Assembly (NCBI GenBank): GCA_910588125.1
Contig: CAJUPI010000009.1
Location: 13,292 to 77,291, forward strand
Reading direction: 5' to 3'
DNA length: 64,000 bases
Source of the DNA: an uncultured Lachnospiraceae bacterium
Lineage (GTDB): Bacteria; Bacillota; Clostridia; Lachnospirales; Lachnospiraceae
Below the pieces are notes generated by a model, which was not told the origin of the DNA, made no database searches, and was given only the letters and a program-made list of their open reading frames with translations. Position numbers and translations under genes: made by a program. This document shows positions 19,679 to 28,158 of the stretch, in pieces. Every line of letters starts with the position of its first letter. The stretch's first letter is position 1.

Positions 19679-19736
19679 TTGCAACATCCTTTTCCAAGGC
19701 GTATCTTCAACAAAACATTATCTCATTGGCGGCCTC

Positions 19737-21473
19737 TTACAGAAGCTTATTCACAACCTCCATCAACGCCTCACCCAAAGCAGCAGACTTTGCATCGGCA
19801 TCTTCTAAGGAAGCTCCCTTTACGCCATAATAAAACTTAATCTTCGGCTCAGTTCCGGAAGGCCGGATGCACAGCCAGGCATTATCATTCATATCATAAT
19901 AAAGCACATTGGAGGATGGCAATCCGGTAGGAGTCACGGTTCCGGTAGCCATATCTTTGATTGTATCCAGCTTATAATCGCGGGCCGAAAGCACCTTGTA
20001 ATCGCCAAATCCCGCAGGCGTATCATTCCGGAACGTCTCCATGATAGACTGGATCTTTGCCAGGCCCTCGATGCCGGACAATCCGATGGACTTCACGGCA
20101 TCCTTATAATAGCCATATTTCTCATACATCGCCACCATGGCATCCCACAATGTCATATTCTTTGTCTTATAATAGGCCGCTGCCTCACAAAGCGCTACAC
20201 TGGCGGATACGGCATCCTTGTCCCTTGCATAAGTGCCGATCAGACAGCCATAGCTCTCCTCCATGCCAAACATATAATGTCCGACACCGGTATTCTCCTC
20301 TTTAAGAATCTGCTGTCCAATCCATTTAAAGCCCGTCAGACACTCTACCAGCTTGCAGTTATAAGAGGCCGCCACGGCATCAATCAGATTCGTGCTGACG
20401 ATAGACTTCACCACCTCGCCGTCTGCCGGAATCGCTTTCTGTGCCTCCTTCTGGCTCAGTACATACTCGCAAAGCAGAGAACCTGACATATTTCCCGTCA
20501 GAGAAATATACTCTCCTGACTTACTGTCTTTTACATACACACCCAGTCGGTCAGCATCCGGATCCGTAGCCAACACCAGATCCGCATCAATCTCCTTCGC
20601 CATCTTCAATCCCAATGCAAATGCCTCTGCTGCTTCCGGATTCGGATAGCTGACAGTCGGGAACTCACCGTCTGGCAATTCCTGCTCCGGAACCACATGC
20701 ACATGCGTAAAGCCAATTTCTTTCAACACTCTGCGCACCGGGATGTTACCAGTACCATGGAGAGGCGTATAGATAATCTTGATATCATCCTGCATCTGAT
20801 TGATGGCATCCTGATTTACCACCTGAGCCTTTACATTGGCAATGTATTTATTATCAATCTCCGCGCCGATCACATCATATAAACCGGCTGACTTCGCATC
20901 GGAAGCACTCATCGTCTTTACGGTAGACAGATCCTCAATCGCCAGTACTTCCTCTGTCACCCCTTTATCATGAGGCGGGGTAAACTGGGCGCCGTCTTCC
21001 CAATATACTTTATAGCCATTATACTCTGGCGGATTGTGGCTGGCCGTCACATTAATACCGGCAATGCATCCTAATTCCCTCACGGCAAAAGACAACTCCG
21101 GTGTCGGACGTAAGGATTCAAATTTGTATGCCTTGATCCCGTTTGCCGCCAGAGTCCGTGCCGCCTCGTCAGCAAATTCCGGTGACATCCGGCGGGAATC
21201 ATAGGCAATCGCAACCCCCTTGGAAGCCCCGCCCTGCTTAATAATATAATTGGCAAGGCCCTGCGTCGCCCGGCGAACCACATAGATATTCATCCGGTTG
21301 ATGCCGGCCCCGATGATGCCTCTAAGACCTGCCGTACCAAACTCCAGATCCATATAAAATCTTTCTTTGATCTCGTTCTCATCACCGGCAATTGCCCGCA
21401 ATTCCGCTTTGGTTTCCTCGTCAAAATATGGATTCGACAGCCATTCCTGATAGATCTTCATGTAATCCTTCAT
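19737..21473 (-). CDS. Alpha-phosphoglucomutase / phosphomannomutase family
   Basis: Interconverts hexose-1- and hexose-6-phosphate, feeding glycogen, cell-wall and nucleotide-sugar pathways. ATG 21473 is used because CAGGAGGGAG lies nine bases upstream, giving 578 aa, normal for PgcA-type enzymes. Signatures: phosphoserine loop NVTASHNPPEYNGYKVYW, metal loop DPDADRLG, sugar loop GMEESYG, phosphate-binding loop RPSGTEPKIKFYYG. Whether it prefers glucose or mannose phosphate cannot be told from sequence; a mannan-degrading strain would use both. Confidence 0.93.
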   Translation of the reverse strand: MKDYMKIYQEWLSNPYFDEETKAELRAIAGDENEIKERFYMDLEFGTAGLRGIIGAGINRMNIYVVRRATQGLANYIIKQGGASKGVAIAYDSRRMSPEFADEAARTLAANGIKAYKFESLRPTPELSFAVRELGCIAGINVTASHNPPEYNGYKVYWEDGAQFTPPHDKGVTEEVLAIEDLSTVKTMSASDAKSAGLYDVIGAEIDNKYIANVKAQVVNQDAINQMQDDIKIIYTPLHGTGNIPVRRVLKEIGFTHVHVVPEQELPDGEFPTVSYPNPEAAEAFALGLKMAKEIDADLVLATDPDADRLGVYVKDSKSGEYISLTGNMSGSLLCEYVLSQKEAQKAIPADGEVVKSIVSTNLIDAVAASYNCKLVECLTGFKWIGQQILKEENTGVGHYMFGMEESYGCLIGTYARDKDAVSASVALCEAAAYYKTKNMTLWDAMVAMYEKYGYYKDAVKSIGLSGIEGLAKIQSIMETFRNDTPAGFGDYKVLSARDYKLDTIKDMATGTVTPTGLPSSNVLYYDMNDNAWLCIRPSGTEPKIKFYYGVKGASLEDADAKSAALGEALMEVVNKLL

Positions 21474-21562
21474 AACTAAATACTCCCTCCTGTATACTTC
21501 CCGCCAGACTCCCCCCGGCAGATTTACTAATGAAAGCACTTACGTTGCTCTCAATTATCTCT

Positions 21563-21591
21563 ATTATATAATAAGATGATTCCTGCGTCAA
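21563..21591 (-). promoter_or_regulatory. Promoter of the phosphoglucomutase gene
   Basis: Minus strand: TTGACG (21586-21591), a 17-bp spacer, and perfect TATAAT (21563-21568). Start would be near 21555, giving a leader of about 80 nt. Confidence 0.7.
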
Positions 21592-21637
21592 AAGGTTTCT
21601 GCCTCAAAATCAGCTTATTTCTCATACAATTCAGCCG

Positions 21638-22618
21638 CTATCCTTTAAGCCGTTCCAGAAAACGCACTCTCGCCTCCTGCTGCTCCTTTAAGCTTTGCAG
21701 CTTCTCCACATTTTTGGCCGGTGTCCAGGCTTTATTGGCATTGTAATAATAATTCAACTGCTTCCAGTACTTCTCCGGATATAAGAAAAGATAATACAGG
21801 CATTCCCGATCCCAGCTATCCATCGGAAGCACCCGGTTATAGGTATCTGTCATCGCCTGCCCCAGCCGCTCGTCCCAGCCATGCTTTTCCATCACCTTCC
21901 GCATGAAATGGTAGAGATCTGCCATCTGGTTTCCGCGATGCATCTGATTAAACTCAATCACGGCCACATCCCCGGCTCCCATCAGCAAATGATGTTGATT
22001 CAAATCGCCATGGCACAAAAACATGTTGGCTGATTCCGATGCCTCTTCCAGAATCTCCAAGCCCTTTTGAGCCTCCATAGCCTGTTCATAAAATTCTGCA
22101 AAATGCTGCATAACACATAATTCAAATTCGCTCTTTTTCCGTTTATTGCTGACAAAACTCCGTACTCGCTTCATTTCCCTGGTGTGGCGCCGCATCTCCT
22201 CACTTAGTCCCGGGGAAATCATGGAAGCCAGATCCCACTCCTCCCGCCAGTTAATATCGCGGAATGCCCGGTGAAGGCGGGCTATCCAGGAAACTGCTGC
22301 CAGAATCTCCCGGCTATCCTTCAGATTACACTCTTTGCTCACAAACCAGTCTTTCAAGATATATTTTGTCCCGTCTTGCGCGGTTGTGATTAGCTCTCCC
22401 GCCAGGTTTCGCACATATTGATCCACCGAACAAATCCCCAAAAGCTTCAGCTCTTTTAGAACCGTCTCCTCAAACTCCAGGCGCTTTATGCTCCCGCGAT
22501 ATTCCTTCAAAAGCTTTATCCCATTCGAATATTCGCAGATCCAGGCACCCCGTCCCCGGCGAATCTCCAGAGCCTCACCCTCATATTGCTGCATTACATC
22601 CAGATAATTGTCATTCAA
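21638..22618 (-). CDS. CotS-like spore-coat / phosphotransferase-fold protein
   Basis: Aminoglycoside-phosphotransferase-like (choline-kinase fold) protein of 326 aa, as in the CotS and YsxE spore-coat families. The catalytic loop is FLCHGDLNQHHLLM; the metal-binding position, usually Asp, reads as VIEFNQ, so it has Glu there. A TTG start at 22618 is chosen because GGAGGGG lies five bases upstream; an ATG-based start further upstream lacks one. Its neighbour is a polysaccharide deacetylase, and both are plausible sporulation or envelope genes. Confidence 0.75.
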   Translation of the reverse strand: MNDNYLDVMQQYEGEALEIRRGRGAWICEYSNGIKLLKEYRGSIKRLEFEETVLKELKLLGICSVDQYVRNLAGELITTAQDGTKYILKDWFVSKECNLKDSREILAAVSWIARLHRAFRDINWREEWDLASMISPGLSEEMRRHTREMKRVRSFVSNKRKKSEFELCVMQHFAEFYEQAMEAQKGLEILEEASESANMFLCHGDLNQHHLLMGAGDVAVIEFNQMHRGNQMADLYHFMRKVMEKHGWDERLGQAMTDTYNRVLPMDSWDRECLYYLFLYPEKYWKQLNYYYNANKAWTPAKNVEKLQSLKEQQEARVRFLERLKG

Positions 22619-22686
22619 GCCTACCCCTCCACTCATTGCCCAACCGGCTACTTCCAAAGTATGAGGGAATGGAAAAAAATATGCTC

Positions 22687-24030
22687 TTATGGGCGAAACT
22701 TATAGTAGGACTTTCCTGGTGTCATTCCACCTCTGTACGAAGACAGCTCGCTGACAGTCACCAACTGGTAGCCGCGGGCAATCAGCTCAGGAATAATGAC
22801 CTCGCTGGCATCCGCCGCAGTCTCATATAAATCATGCATCAAAATAATATCCCCATCCTGCACATGATCCAGTACTGCGGAAATGGTTGCCTGCACATCT
22901 CTGGTTTTCCAGTCCAGCGTATCGATAGACCATAAAATCGCCGGCATGGAGATCGCCCCGGCAACCCCCATTCCCGCATCATTGGTGGCGCCGCCGCAAG
23001 GACGCATCAGCACCGGCGTAATGCCTCCGGCATTGGAAACCACCTGATTTGTCATCATCAGCTGCCGTTCCAATTCGGTCGGATCGACCTTGGTCATCAG
23101 CGTATGGTCATAGGTATGGTTTGCCACCTCACACCCCTGTTCCACCATCTGACGAATGATGGTTCCGTTCTTCTCCGCTCGATTGCCAACCATAAAAAAT
23201 GTGGCCCGGCCTCCATTCGCTTTTAAAGTGTCCAGAATCCGTGGTGTCGAATTTTTCGACGGCCCGTCATCATATGTCAAGGCAACCATTGGTTTCAACG
23301 GATCGATCTCGCCTGCATACGATAAACCGTCTTCCTGTTTTCTTGCCACAGATACACGGACTCCGTCCACGCGCAATCCTACACCGGCTTTTCCTGCCTC
23401 CTCCCCGTTTTTCACCCAGTCCGTCCACACGCCATTTTGTAATACACTATAAATCACATCATAATATTGTGCCAGTTCTCCTGTCAAACGCATGGAAACA
23501 GCCTCCAGCGGCATTGCCCCCAGAGAATCTCCCGCTTCCCCGGCATCCGTCTGCCAGTCCAGCCAACCGCTTCCACTTAAATTCACCTGATATTCAATCG
23601 TCCCTGTCATTCCCTGAGGCTGATTATGTAATGTCGCCCGGACCGCAGTGATATAGCCGCCTGCCGGAGCCATTCCATATGCGTTATCTGCAAAATAATT
23701 GCTCCAGCCTTTTCCCTGTACATGAATTCCAAATAAAGCTCCCATCTCCGGCACCTCTACATGAGGGCGCCTAACCTCCGCTGTCTGACGTATATCTTCT
23801 TCTAACAATGCCCCCACCGTGACAGCTCCATTCCTGCGCATCCCGCCACCGGCTTTTCCTCTTCCCTTCCTGCTGCCAAACGCACCTGCCGCCAAAACAA
23901 CCGTCCCCACACATACCACTATCAGGCAAAAACACATCATCCCCTGTAGCAGCCTTACCCGGCGCTGTTCTCTTGCCTTCCTTTTATCCTGCTTTTTATG
24001 ATGTCCGAACGATTCTCTGTCCCCCGTCAT
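22687..24030 (-). CDS. Membrane-anchored polysaccharide deacetylase with ChW-like repeats
   Basis: Removes acetyl groups from a cell-wall polysaccharide (NodB/CE4 family). 447 aa: a basic cytosolic tail, a membrane helix at about 28-50, then two ChW-like repeats (GWSNYF.., GSGWLDWQ.., GVWTDWVKNGEEAG) at about 105-225, and the NodB domain at about 240-430 with TYDDGPS (catalytic Asp and metal Asp), metal-binding HTYDH, RPCGG and ILMHD. ChW repeats are typical of clostridial surface proteins. It probably acts on peptidoglycan at the outer face of the membrane. ATG 24030. Confidence 0.9.
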   Translation of the reverse strand: MTGDRESFGHHKKQDKRKAREQRRVRLLQGMMCFCLIVVCVGTVVLAAGAFGSRKGRGKAGGGMRRNGAVTVGALLEEDIRQTAEVRRPHVEVPEMGALFGIHVQGKGWSNYFADNAYGMAPAGGYITAVRATLHNQPQGMTGTIEYQVNLSGSGWLDWQTDAGEAGDSLGAMPLEAVSMRLTGELAQYYDVIYSVLQNGVWTDWVKNGEEAGKAGVGLRVDGVRVSVARKQEDGLSYAGEIDPLKPMVALTYDDGPSKNSTPRILDTLKANGGRATFFMVGNRAEKNGTIIRQMVEQGCEVANHTYDHTLMTKVDPTELERQLMMTNQVVSNAGGITPVLMRPCGGATNDAGMGVAGAISMPAILWSIDTLDWKTRDVQATISAVLDHVQDGDIILMHDLYETAADASEVIIPELIARGYQLVTVSELSSYRGGMTPGKSYYKFRP

Positions 24031-24245
24031 TTTTACCCCTCTGCTCTTTTCTGCACTTTTCTATTCAATTCTCTAAAAATCCATCCTCCTAATTGTATCG
24101 CACACAAATTCCTCATGTCAACAGGAATTCAAAACCACTTCAGGCCTGTTTCCATGTGGCAATTCATATCTTATAATTTATTATAAACCAGATCTGTAAA
24201 ATAATTGCATCAAAATCCGGCGAGCCCCAAAATTTTGCAGTGCCC

Positions 24246-24413
24246 TCATCTTTTCGGCGGGCTATCCATTTTCTTTTTTGTCCCGCAGCCAGAGCAGCCG
24301 CCGCAGCCGGAGCAGCCGCAGCCACTTTTTCCTGCTCTTATATCCTTTACCTTCTTCCTGACAATCATCGCCAAAATCCCTGCTATTGCCAGCAGTATTA
24401 TTCCATCTGCCAT
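24246..24413 (-). CDS. FeoB-associated-type Cys-rich membrane protein
   Basis: A 55-aa ORF starting at ATG 24413, with GAGAGGTG six bases upstream. One N-terminal membrane helix (GIILLAIAGILAMIV), a basic patch (RKKVKD), then a cysteine cluster CGCSGCGGCSGCG and a Lys-rich tail. This matches the small Cys-rich proteins usually found after feoB in ferrous-iron operons. Here no feoA or feoB lies within the window on either side, so it is an orphan. Metal binding is inferred. Confidence 0.8.
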   Translation of the reverse strand: MADGIILLAIAGILAMIVRKKVKDIRAGKSGCGCSGCGGCSGCGTKKKMDSPPKR

Positions 24414-24579
24414 TTGTCACACCTCTCTTGCAAATTATGCTTCCTATTACTCTCAAAGAACGATGCTTCGCATTCATTATAATTAGTTTTCTTTCGTTTG
24501 TCAATGATTTTGATACTCGTTTTCATTTAAAGCCCATACTTGAATTTTCCGTATCCAAAATCTATATGAGATCAATAAA

Positions 24580-24615
24580 GGGCAGATCCCCTGCCCGAAA
24601 GCCGGCGATCTGCCC
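24580..24615 (-). terminator. Terminator of the TIM-barrel / Tm-1 operon
   Basis: GGGCAGATC (24580-24588) pairs with GATCTGCCC (24607-24615); on the minus strand it is followed by TTTATT. It begins 8 bp after the stop of the TIM-barrel gene. Confidence 0.75.
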
Positions 24616-24622
24616 ATAGCAT

Positions 24623-25453
24623 TTATTTCTGAATTGTTTTAAAAGCTTTTGTCTGTGCGGTCATCCCTCTCTCCGAAGCCAGGCGTTCGATGGATGAGGC
24701 TCCAAAGAATCCGTCGATTTCCGGCACATTCCGCATGACGTAGGCGGCGTCTTCCGGATCGGCTATAGGGCCTCCATGACAGATTACCATAATATCCGGA
24801 TTCACCTCGCGCCCTGCTTTGATAATCTCCCGGATCTTTACGCAGCAATCATCCAGCGTCAAGGCTGTTTCCGCTCCGATCGAACCCTTTGTCGTGAGTC
24901 CCATATGAGCAACCAGAATGTCCGCACCAGCCTCCGCCATTGCCTTGGCCTGGCTTTCATCAAACACATAAGGACAGGTCAGCATGTCCAGTTTATGAGC
25001 CTCTCGGATCATATCAACCTCCAGGCCATATCCCATTCCGGTTTCTTCCAGATTTGCCCGAAACTTTCCGTCAATCAAACCTACTGTCGGAAAGTTCTGT
25101 ACTCCGTTAAAGCCTTGTTCCTTCAATTGCTTTAAAAAAAGATCCATTACCCGAAACGGATCGGTGCCGCATACCCCGGCCAGTACGGGTGTATGCTTTA
25201 CGATCGGAAGCACCTCTGCCCCCATTTCCTGAACGATTTTGTTTGCATCGCCGTATGCCAGAAGACCTGACAAAGAACCTCTTCCTGCCATCCGGAAACG
25301 TCCTGAATTATAGATAATCAGCATATCAGCGCCACCTTTTTCACTGCATTTTGCCGTAATTCCCGTTCCTGCCCCCACGCCAACGAGGATCCTTCCTTCT
25401 GCAACTTCCTTTTTAAACATCTCCATAATTTCACTTCTTGTCATCCGGTTCAT
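24623..25453 (-). CDS. Stand-alone TIM-barrel protein (phosphoenolpyruvate hydrolase-like family)
   Basis: A 276-aa TIM-barrel protein of the family annotated as PEP hydrolase-like, corresponding to the C-terminal half of tomato Tm-1. ATG 25453 (MNRMTR) follows GGAGG by eight bases; the TTG at 25468 is inside that ribosome site. Conserved-looking stretches: GVGAGTGITAKCSEKGGAD, NFPTVGLIDGKFR, ILVAHMGLTTKGSIGAE, VICHGGPIADPED and GFFGASSIERL. Partner of the adjacent Tm-1-like gene (gap about 20 bp), and paralogous to the sensor half of the AraC-type protein upstream. The reaction is not established to my knowledge; an aldolase- or hydrolase-type step on a small acid is inferred. Confidence 0.85.
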   Translation of the reverse strand: MNRMTRSEIMEMFKKEVAEGRILVGVGAGTGITAKCSEKGGADMLIIYNSGRFRMAGRGSLSGLLAYGDANKIVQEMGAEVLPIVKHTPVLAGVCGTDPFRVMDLFLKQLKEQGFNGVQNFPTVGLIDGKFRANLEETGMGYGLEVDMIREAHKLDMLTCPYVFDESQAKAMAEAGADILVAHMGLTTKGSIGAETALTLDDCCVKIREIIKAGREVNPDIMVICHGGPIADPEDAAYVMRNVPEIDGFFGASSIERLASERGMTAQTKAFKTIQK

Positions 25454-25475
25454 CTTTATTTCCTCCAAAATAATT

Positions 25476-26705
25476 TTATGATTTACGTTTTGCTTCCATT
25501 AGCTCGATCAGCTTTTTTGCCGCGGTTTCACCAAAAACCGGGTCATTGATGTTTTGATCCATCTCCAGGATTTCTACAATATCATGGTTTGTTTTTTTGC
25601 GCAGCGTCTCAAACAAAGCTTCATCCTCTTCCTTGCCATAAAAAGGCTGACCTGGCATATCGATTCCCGATACTCCTCCCAGAGGCAGCATCAATATCGT
25701 TTTATCCACTGCCATATTCAACTTTTCTGCCAGCTTGCCGCCTGTCTCCATATTTTCATCAACCGTGGTCCTCATCAGGGTGACGGTCGGATTATGCCGA
25801 TACAAATTTCTGCCGGAAAATTTTTCCGGTACAGTATCTAAAGGACCAAAATTTACCATATCCATAGCCCCTACGGACACTACTTGAGGAATCCGGTTTT
25901 TCGCTGCCGCCTCACAGCGGTGAGGGCCTGCCGCAAGCACCCCGCCGATCAGCTCGTCACACCATTCTGTTGTCGTCAAGTCCAAAATCCCCTGAAAAAA
26001 GCCTGCCTCCGTCAGTGCTTCCATGGTCCTTCCGCCTGTCCCGGTCGCATGGAAAACAAGGACCTCATATCCCCGCTGCTCCAGATAATTTTTGGCATAA
26101 TTGACACAGGGAGTCGTCACGCCAAACATGGTAGCCGCTACTAACGGCTTTTGCCCTTTCGTATCTTCCTTTAATTTATCTTTAATCCCAACCATTCCTG
26201 CCATTGCCAATACGGCATTGCGAAAGATTGTTTTTGATATTTCATTCAGTCCCGCCACATCAACGATGGACGGCATCATAATAATATCGCTGGTTCCCAC
26301 ATACTGCTCCACATTTCCGGAAGCCATGGTAGAAACCATCAGCTTGGGTACTCCTATCGGAAGCTCTCTCATAGCCGGTGTAACCATAGAGGTTCCTCCG
26401 GATCCTCCAAATGACAAAATCCCGTCAAACCTGCCTTCCCGATACAGTAGCGGAACCAACCTCTGCATTCCCTTAGACAAGACCTCCGTCGCCAATGCTC
26501 TGTCTTTCTTATCCACAAGTTCTTGCAAATCATACCCTGCTGCTTTTGCCACTTCCTCATTTGATACATCAGCCGGAAATTCCGGCGGAAATACTCCGGT
26601 ATGGATCATGAGCGTCTGCATTCCCAGCTCTTCCACAAGGCTTTTTACATAAAGGTACTCTTTTCCCTTCGTATCAAAAGTACCCGCAATTGCAATTGTC
26701 TTCAT
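25476..26705 (-). CDS. Tm-1-like ATP-binding protein (UPF0261 family)
   Basis: A 409-aa protein of the UPF0261/Tm-1 N-terminal family. It begins with AIAGTFDTKGKEYLYVKSLVEE, then FDGILSFGGSGGTSMVTPAM (nucleotide-loop-like) and VFHATGTGGRTMEALTEAG. Tomato Tm-1 fuses this domain to a TIM barrel like the protein encoded directly downstream; here they are two coupled genes, which argues that the products act together. The biochemical function of the bacterial proteins is unknown. The start at 26705 has AAAGGA plus AAGGGGA upstream. A hairpin and a regulator-type motif lie between it and the preceding gene. Confidence 0.88.
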   Translation of the reverse strand: MKTIAIAGTFDTKGKEYLYVKSLVEELGMQTLMIHTGVFPPEFPADVSNEEVAKAAGYDLQELVDKKDRALATEVLSKGMQRLVPLLYREGRFDGILSFGGSGGTSMVTPAMRELPIGVPKLMVSTMASGNVEQYVGTSDIIMMPSIVDVAGLNEISKTIFRNAVLAMAGMVGIKDKLKEDTKGQKPLVAATMFGVTTPCVNYAKNYLEQRGYEVLVFHATGTGGRTMEALTEAGFFQGILDLTTTEWCDELIGGVLAAGPHRCEAAAKNRIPQVVSVGAMDMVNFGPLDTVPEKFSGRNLYRHNPTVTLMRTTVDENMETGGKLAEKLNMAVDKTILMLPLGGVSGIDMPGQPFYGKEEDEALFETLRKKTNHDIVEILEMDQNINDPVFGETAAKKLIELMEAKRKS

Positions 26706-26751
26706 TCCCCTTTCCTTTCTTTAATGATCCTTCTTCTTTCCCTGGCCAGTT

Positions 26752-26801
26752 GAAAAGCAGTAGAACTTGTTATCTGTTCCTGTGAAAATTCTACTGCTTT
26801 T
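26752..26801. terminator. Intercistronic hairpin after the araC-type gene
   Basis: GAAAAGCAGTAGAA (26752-26765) pairs with TTCTACTGCTTTTT around a loop of about 22 bases. On the minus strand it ends in CTGCTTTTC, so it can act as a weak terminator or attenuator just ahead of the Tm-1-like gene. Confidence 0.6.
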
Positions 26802-26810
26802 TACAGGCAA

Positions 26811-26830
26811 AGTAAATTTGTTTATATTGG
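26811..26830. promoter_or_regulatory. Candidate regulator-binding motif upstream of the Tm-1-like gene
   Basis: AGTAAATTTGTTTATATTGG, nearly identical to 31542-31562 upstream of the transporter gene (AGTAAATGTGTTTATATTTGG). Two occurrences of so long a word at two upstream regions of one gene cluster suggest a site for the cluster AraC-type regulator. Confidence 0.5.
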
Positions 26831-26850
26831 CTCTATTTGTGTTTATTTTC

Positions 26851-28074
26851 TCAAATAAATGTATCCTTTTTGTTTTTCAATGTGTTTATATTATCTGAGA
26901 TAAAATCACTCGGGGTGAGGCCGCTGTATTTTTTAAACATTTTAGAAAACTGGGCATAATCCGTATAGCCCACACGTTCCGCCGCTTCCCGGCAGGCGAT
27001 TCTTTCTTTGGAAAGGATCTCCCTCGCCATATTCATGCGAAAACGCACCAGATACTCCGTAAAGCTGCAGCCTACCTCCTTCTTAAATCTTGTGCTTAAA
27101 TACGAGTAGGACACGTGGGCAACAATCGCCAGATCTCCCAGGCGTATGGTATTCATATAATGTTCTTTCACATATTGCTTTACAAATTCTACATAATCTC
27201 CCGTATTCCAGTTCCCGTTGACCAGCTTGGCCATCGGATCATTCTGGTCAAATCCTCCATAGCTTTTAAATGCCTTTATGGTATTTAATATTGCCCTTTC
27301 CGAAGGAATCCTGTCAAAAGCAGAGCCCCCGATATAGCCCTGGCAGGCTGTGTTTTGATACATATACTGCATATCAATCGGTGTATTTGCCGGCCCCGAA
27401 TATATGGTCTTAATCACATCCGGCCTCAACTGATTGCAACGAAGAAATATACTGTCCGTTATCTTTCGTGCATCATCAATAGAGATATATTTCTTAGCGC
27501 CCAAAAATCCGCCTTTTGTCAAACCTAAATGGGCGCAGATTATGTCTGCACCGCCTTTAATCATTTCTTCTGTCTGATATTCGTCTATCACAAATGCAAC
27601 GGTAAATAAATCCAAATGATGTGCCAGCTTGATCGCCTCAATTTCTCTTGCATAAGAATTTCCTTCCTCCGCCAATGCTTCGCCAAATTTTCCGTCTATC
27701 ATTGCAATGGTAGGGAAATTAACAATTCCGGAGAAACCGGATTCTTTAATTTCCTTCAGATATTCATATAAATTAATAAAAGGATCCCCGGCAAAAAGGC
27801 CAAACAAAACAGGAACATCCTTAATCATCGGAAGGAGTTCTTCCCTCCCCAGCTTCATTGCCATATCATTGCTGTTGGCATAGCAAAGATAACAGGCGTA
27901 AGAGCTTCTCCCCATAACGCGGTATTTACCAGCGCTTAAAGCCATCAAGAAATCCGCCCCGCCCATAGCCGTGTATTTTGCTGTCATTCCCGATCCGACA
28001 GCCGCCCCGATGATATGTCCATTAATATTTACCTGCGCTCTGAGACGTCTTAATATTTCTTCTCGTTGAATCAT
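26851..28074 (-). CDS. Fusion regulator: TIM-barrel (PEP hydrolase-like) sensor plus AraC DNA-binding domain
   Basis: A 407-aa protein with ATG 28074, AGAGGTG upstream. Residues about 1-275 are a TIM barrel homologous to the stand-alone protein encoded at 24623 (compare GAAVGSGMTAKYTAMGGAD and GGSAFDRIPSE). Residues about 300-400 are two AraC-type helix-turn-helix motifs (LGDLAIVAHVSYSYLSTRFKKEVG and CREAAERVGYTDYAQFSKMFKK). In the barrel the enzyme-like CHGGP of the paralogue is YSGP, so catalysis may be lost and the domain kept as a ligand sensor (inference). It sits in the middle of the cluster it probably controls. Confidence 0.9.
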   Translation of the reverse strand: MIQREEILRRLRAQVNINGHIIGAAVGSGMTAKYTAMGGADFLMALSAGKYRVMGRSSYACYLCYANSNDMAMKLGREELLPMIKDVPVLFGLFAGDPFINLYEYLKEIKESGFSGIVNFPTIAMIDGKFGEALAEEGNSYAREIEAIKLAHHLDLFTVAFVIDEYQTEEMIKGGADIICAHLGLTKGGFLGAKKYISIDDARKITDSIFLRCNQLRPDVIKTIYSGPANTPIDMQYMYQNTACQGYIGGSAFDRIPSERAILNTIKAFKSYGGFDQNDPMAKLVNGNWNTGDYVEFVKQYVKEHYMNTIRLGDLAIVAHVSYSYLSTRFKKEVGCSFTEYLVRFRMNMAREILSKERIACREAAERVGYTDYAQFSKMFKKYSGLTPSDFISDNINTLKNKKDTFI

Positions 28075-28093
28075 GCTGCACCTCTTTTCATGG

Positions 28094-28145
28094 ATCAAAA
28101 AGCACATCCTTGCCAGCCGGATTCCGGCCTTTGCAGATGTGCTTT
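28094..28145 (-). terminator. Hairpin between sulfotransferase and regulator genes
   Basis: AAAGCACATC (28099-28108) and GATGTGCTTT (28136-28145) flank an inner CCGG-containing hairpin; the minus strand then reads TTTTTGATCC. It occupies most of the 84-bp gap and could limit readthrough from the sulfotransferase gene into the regulator gene. Confidence 0.7.
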
Positions 28146-28158
28146 GTATCATTTCAGT

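Noticed and set aside
24205..24486. Plus-strand Pro/Gln-rich ORF
   Set aside because: Shadow of the 55-aa Cys-rich membrane protein, whose helix, cysteine cluster and ribosome site are all on the minus strand.
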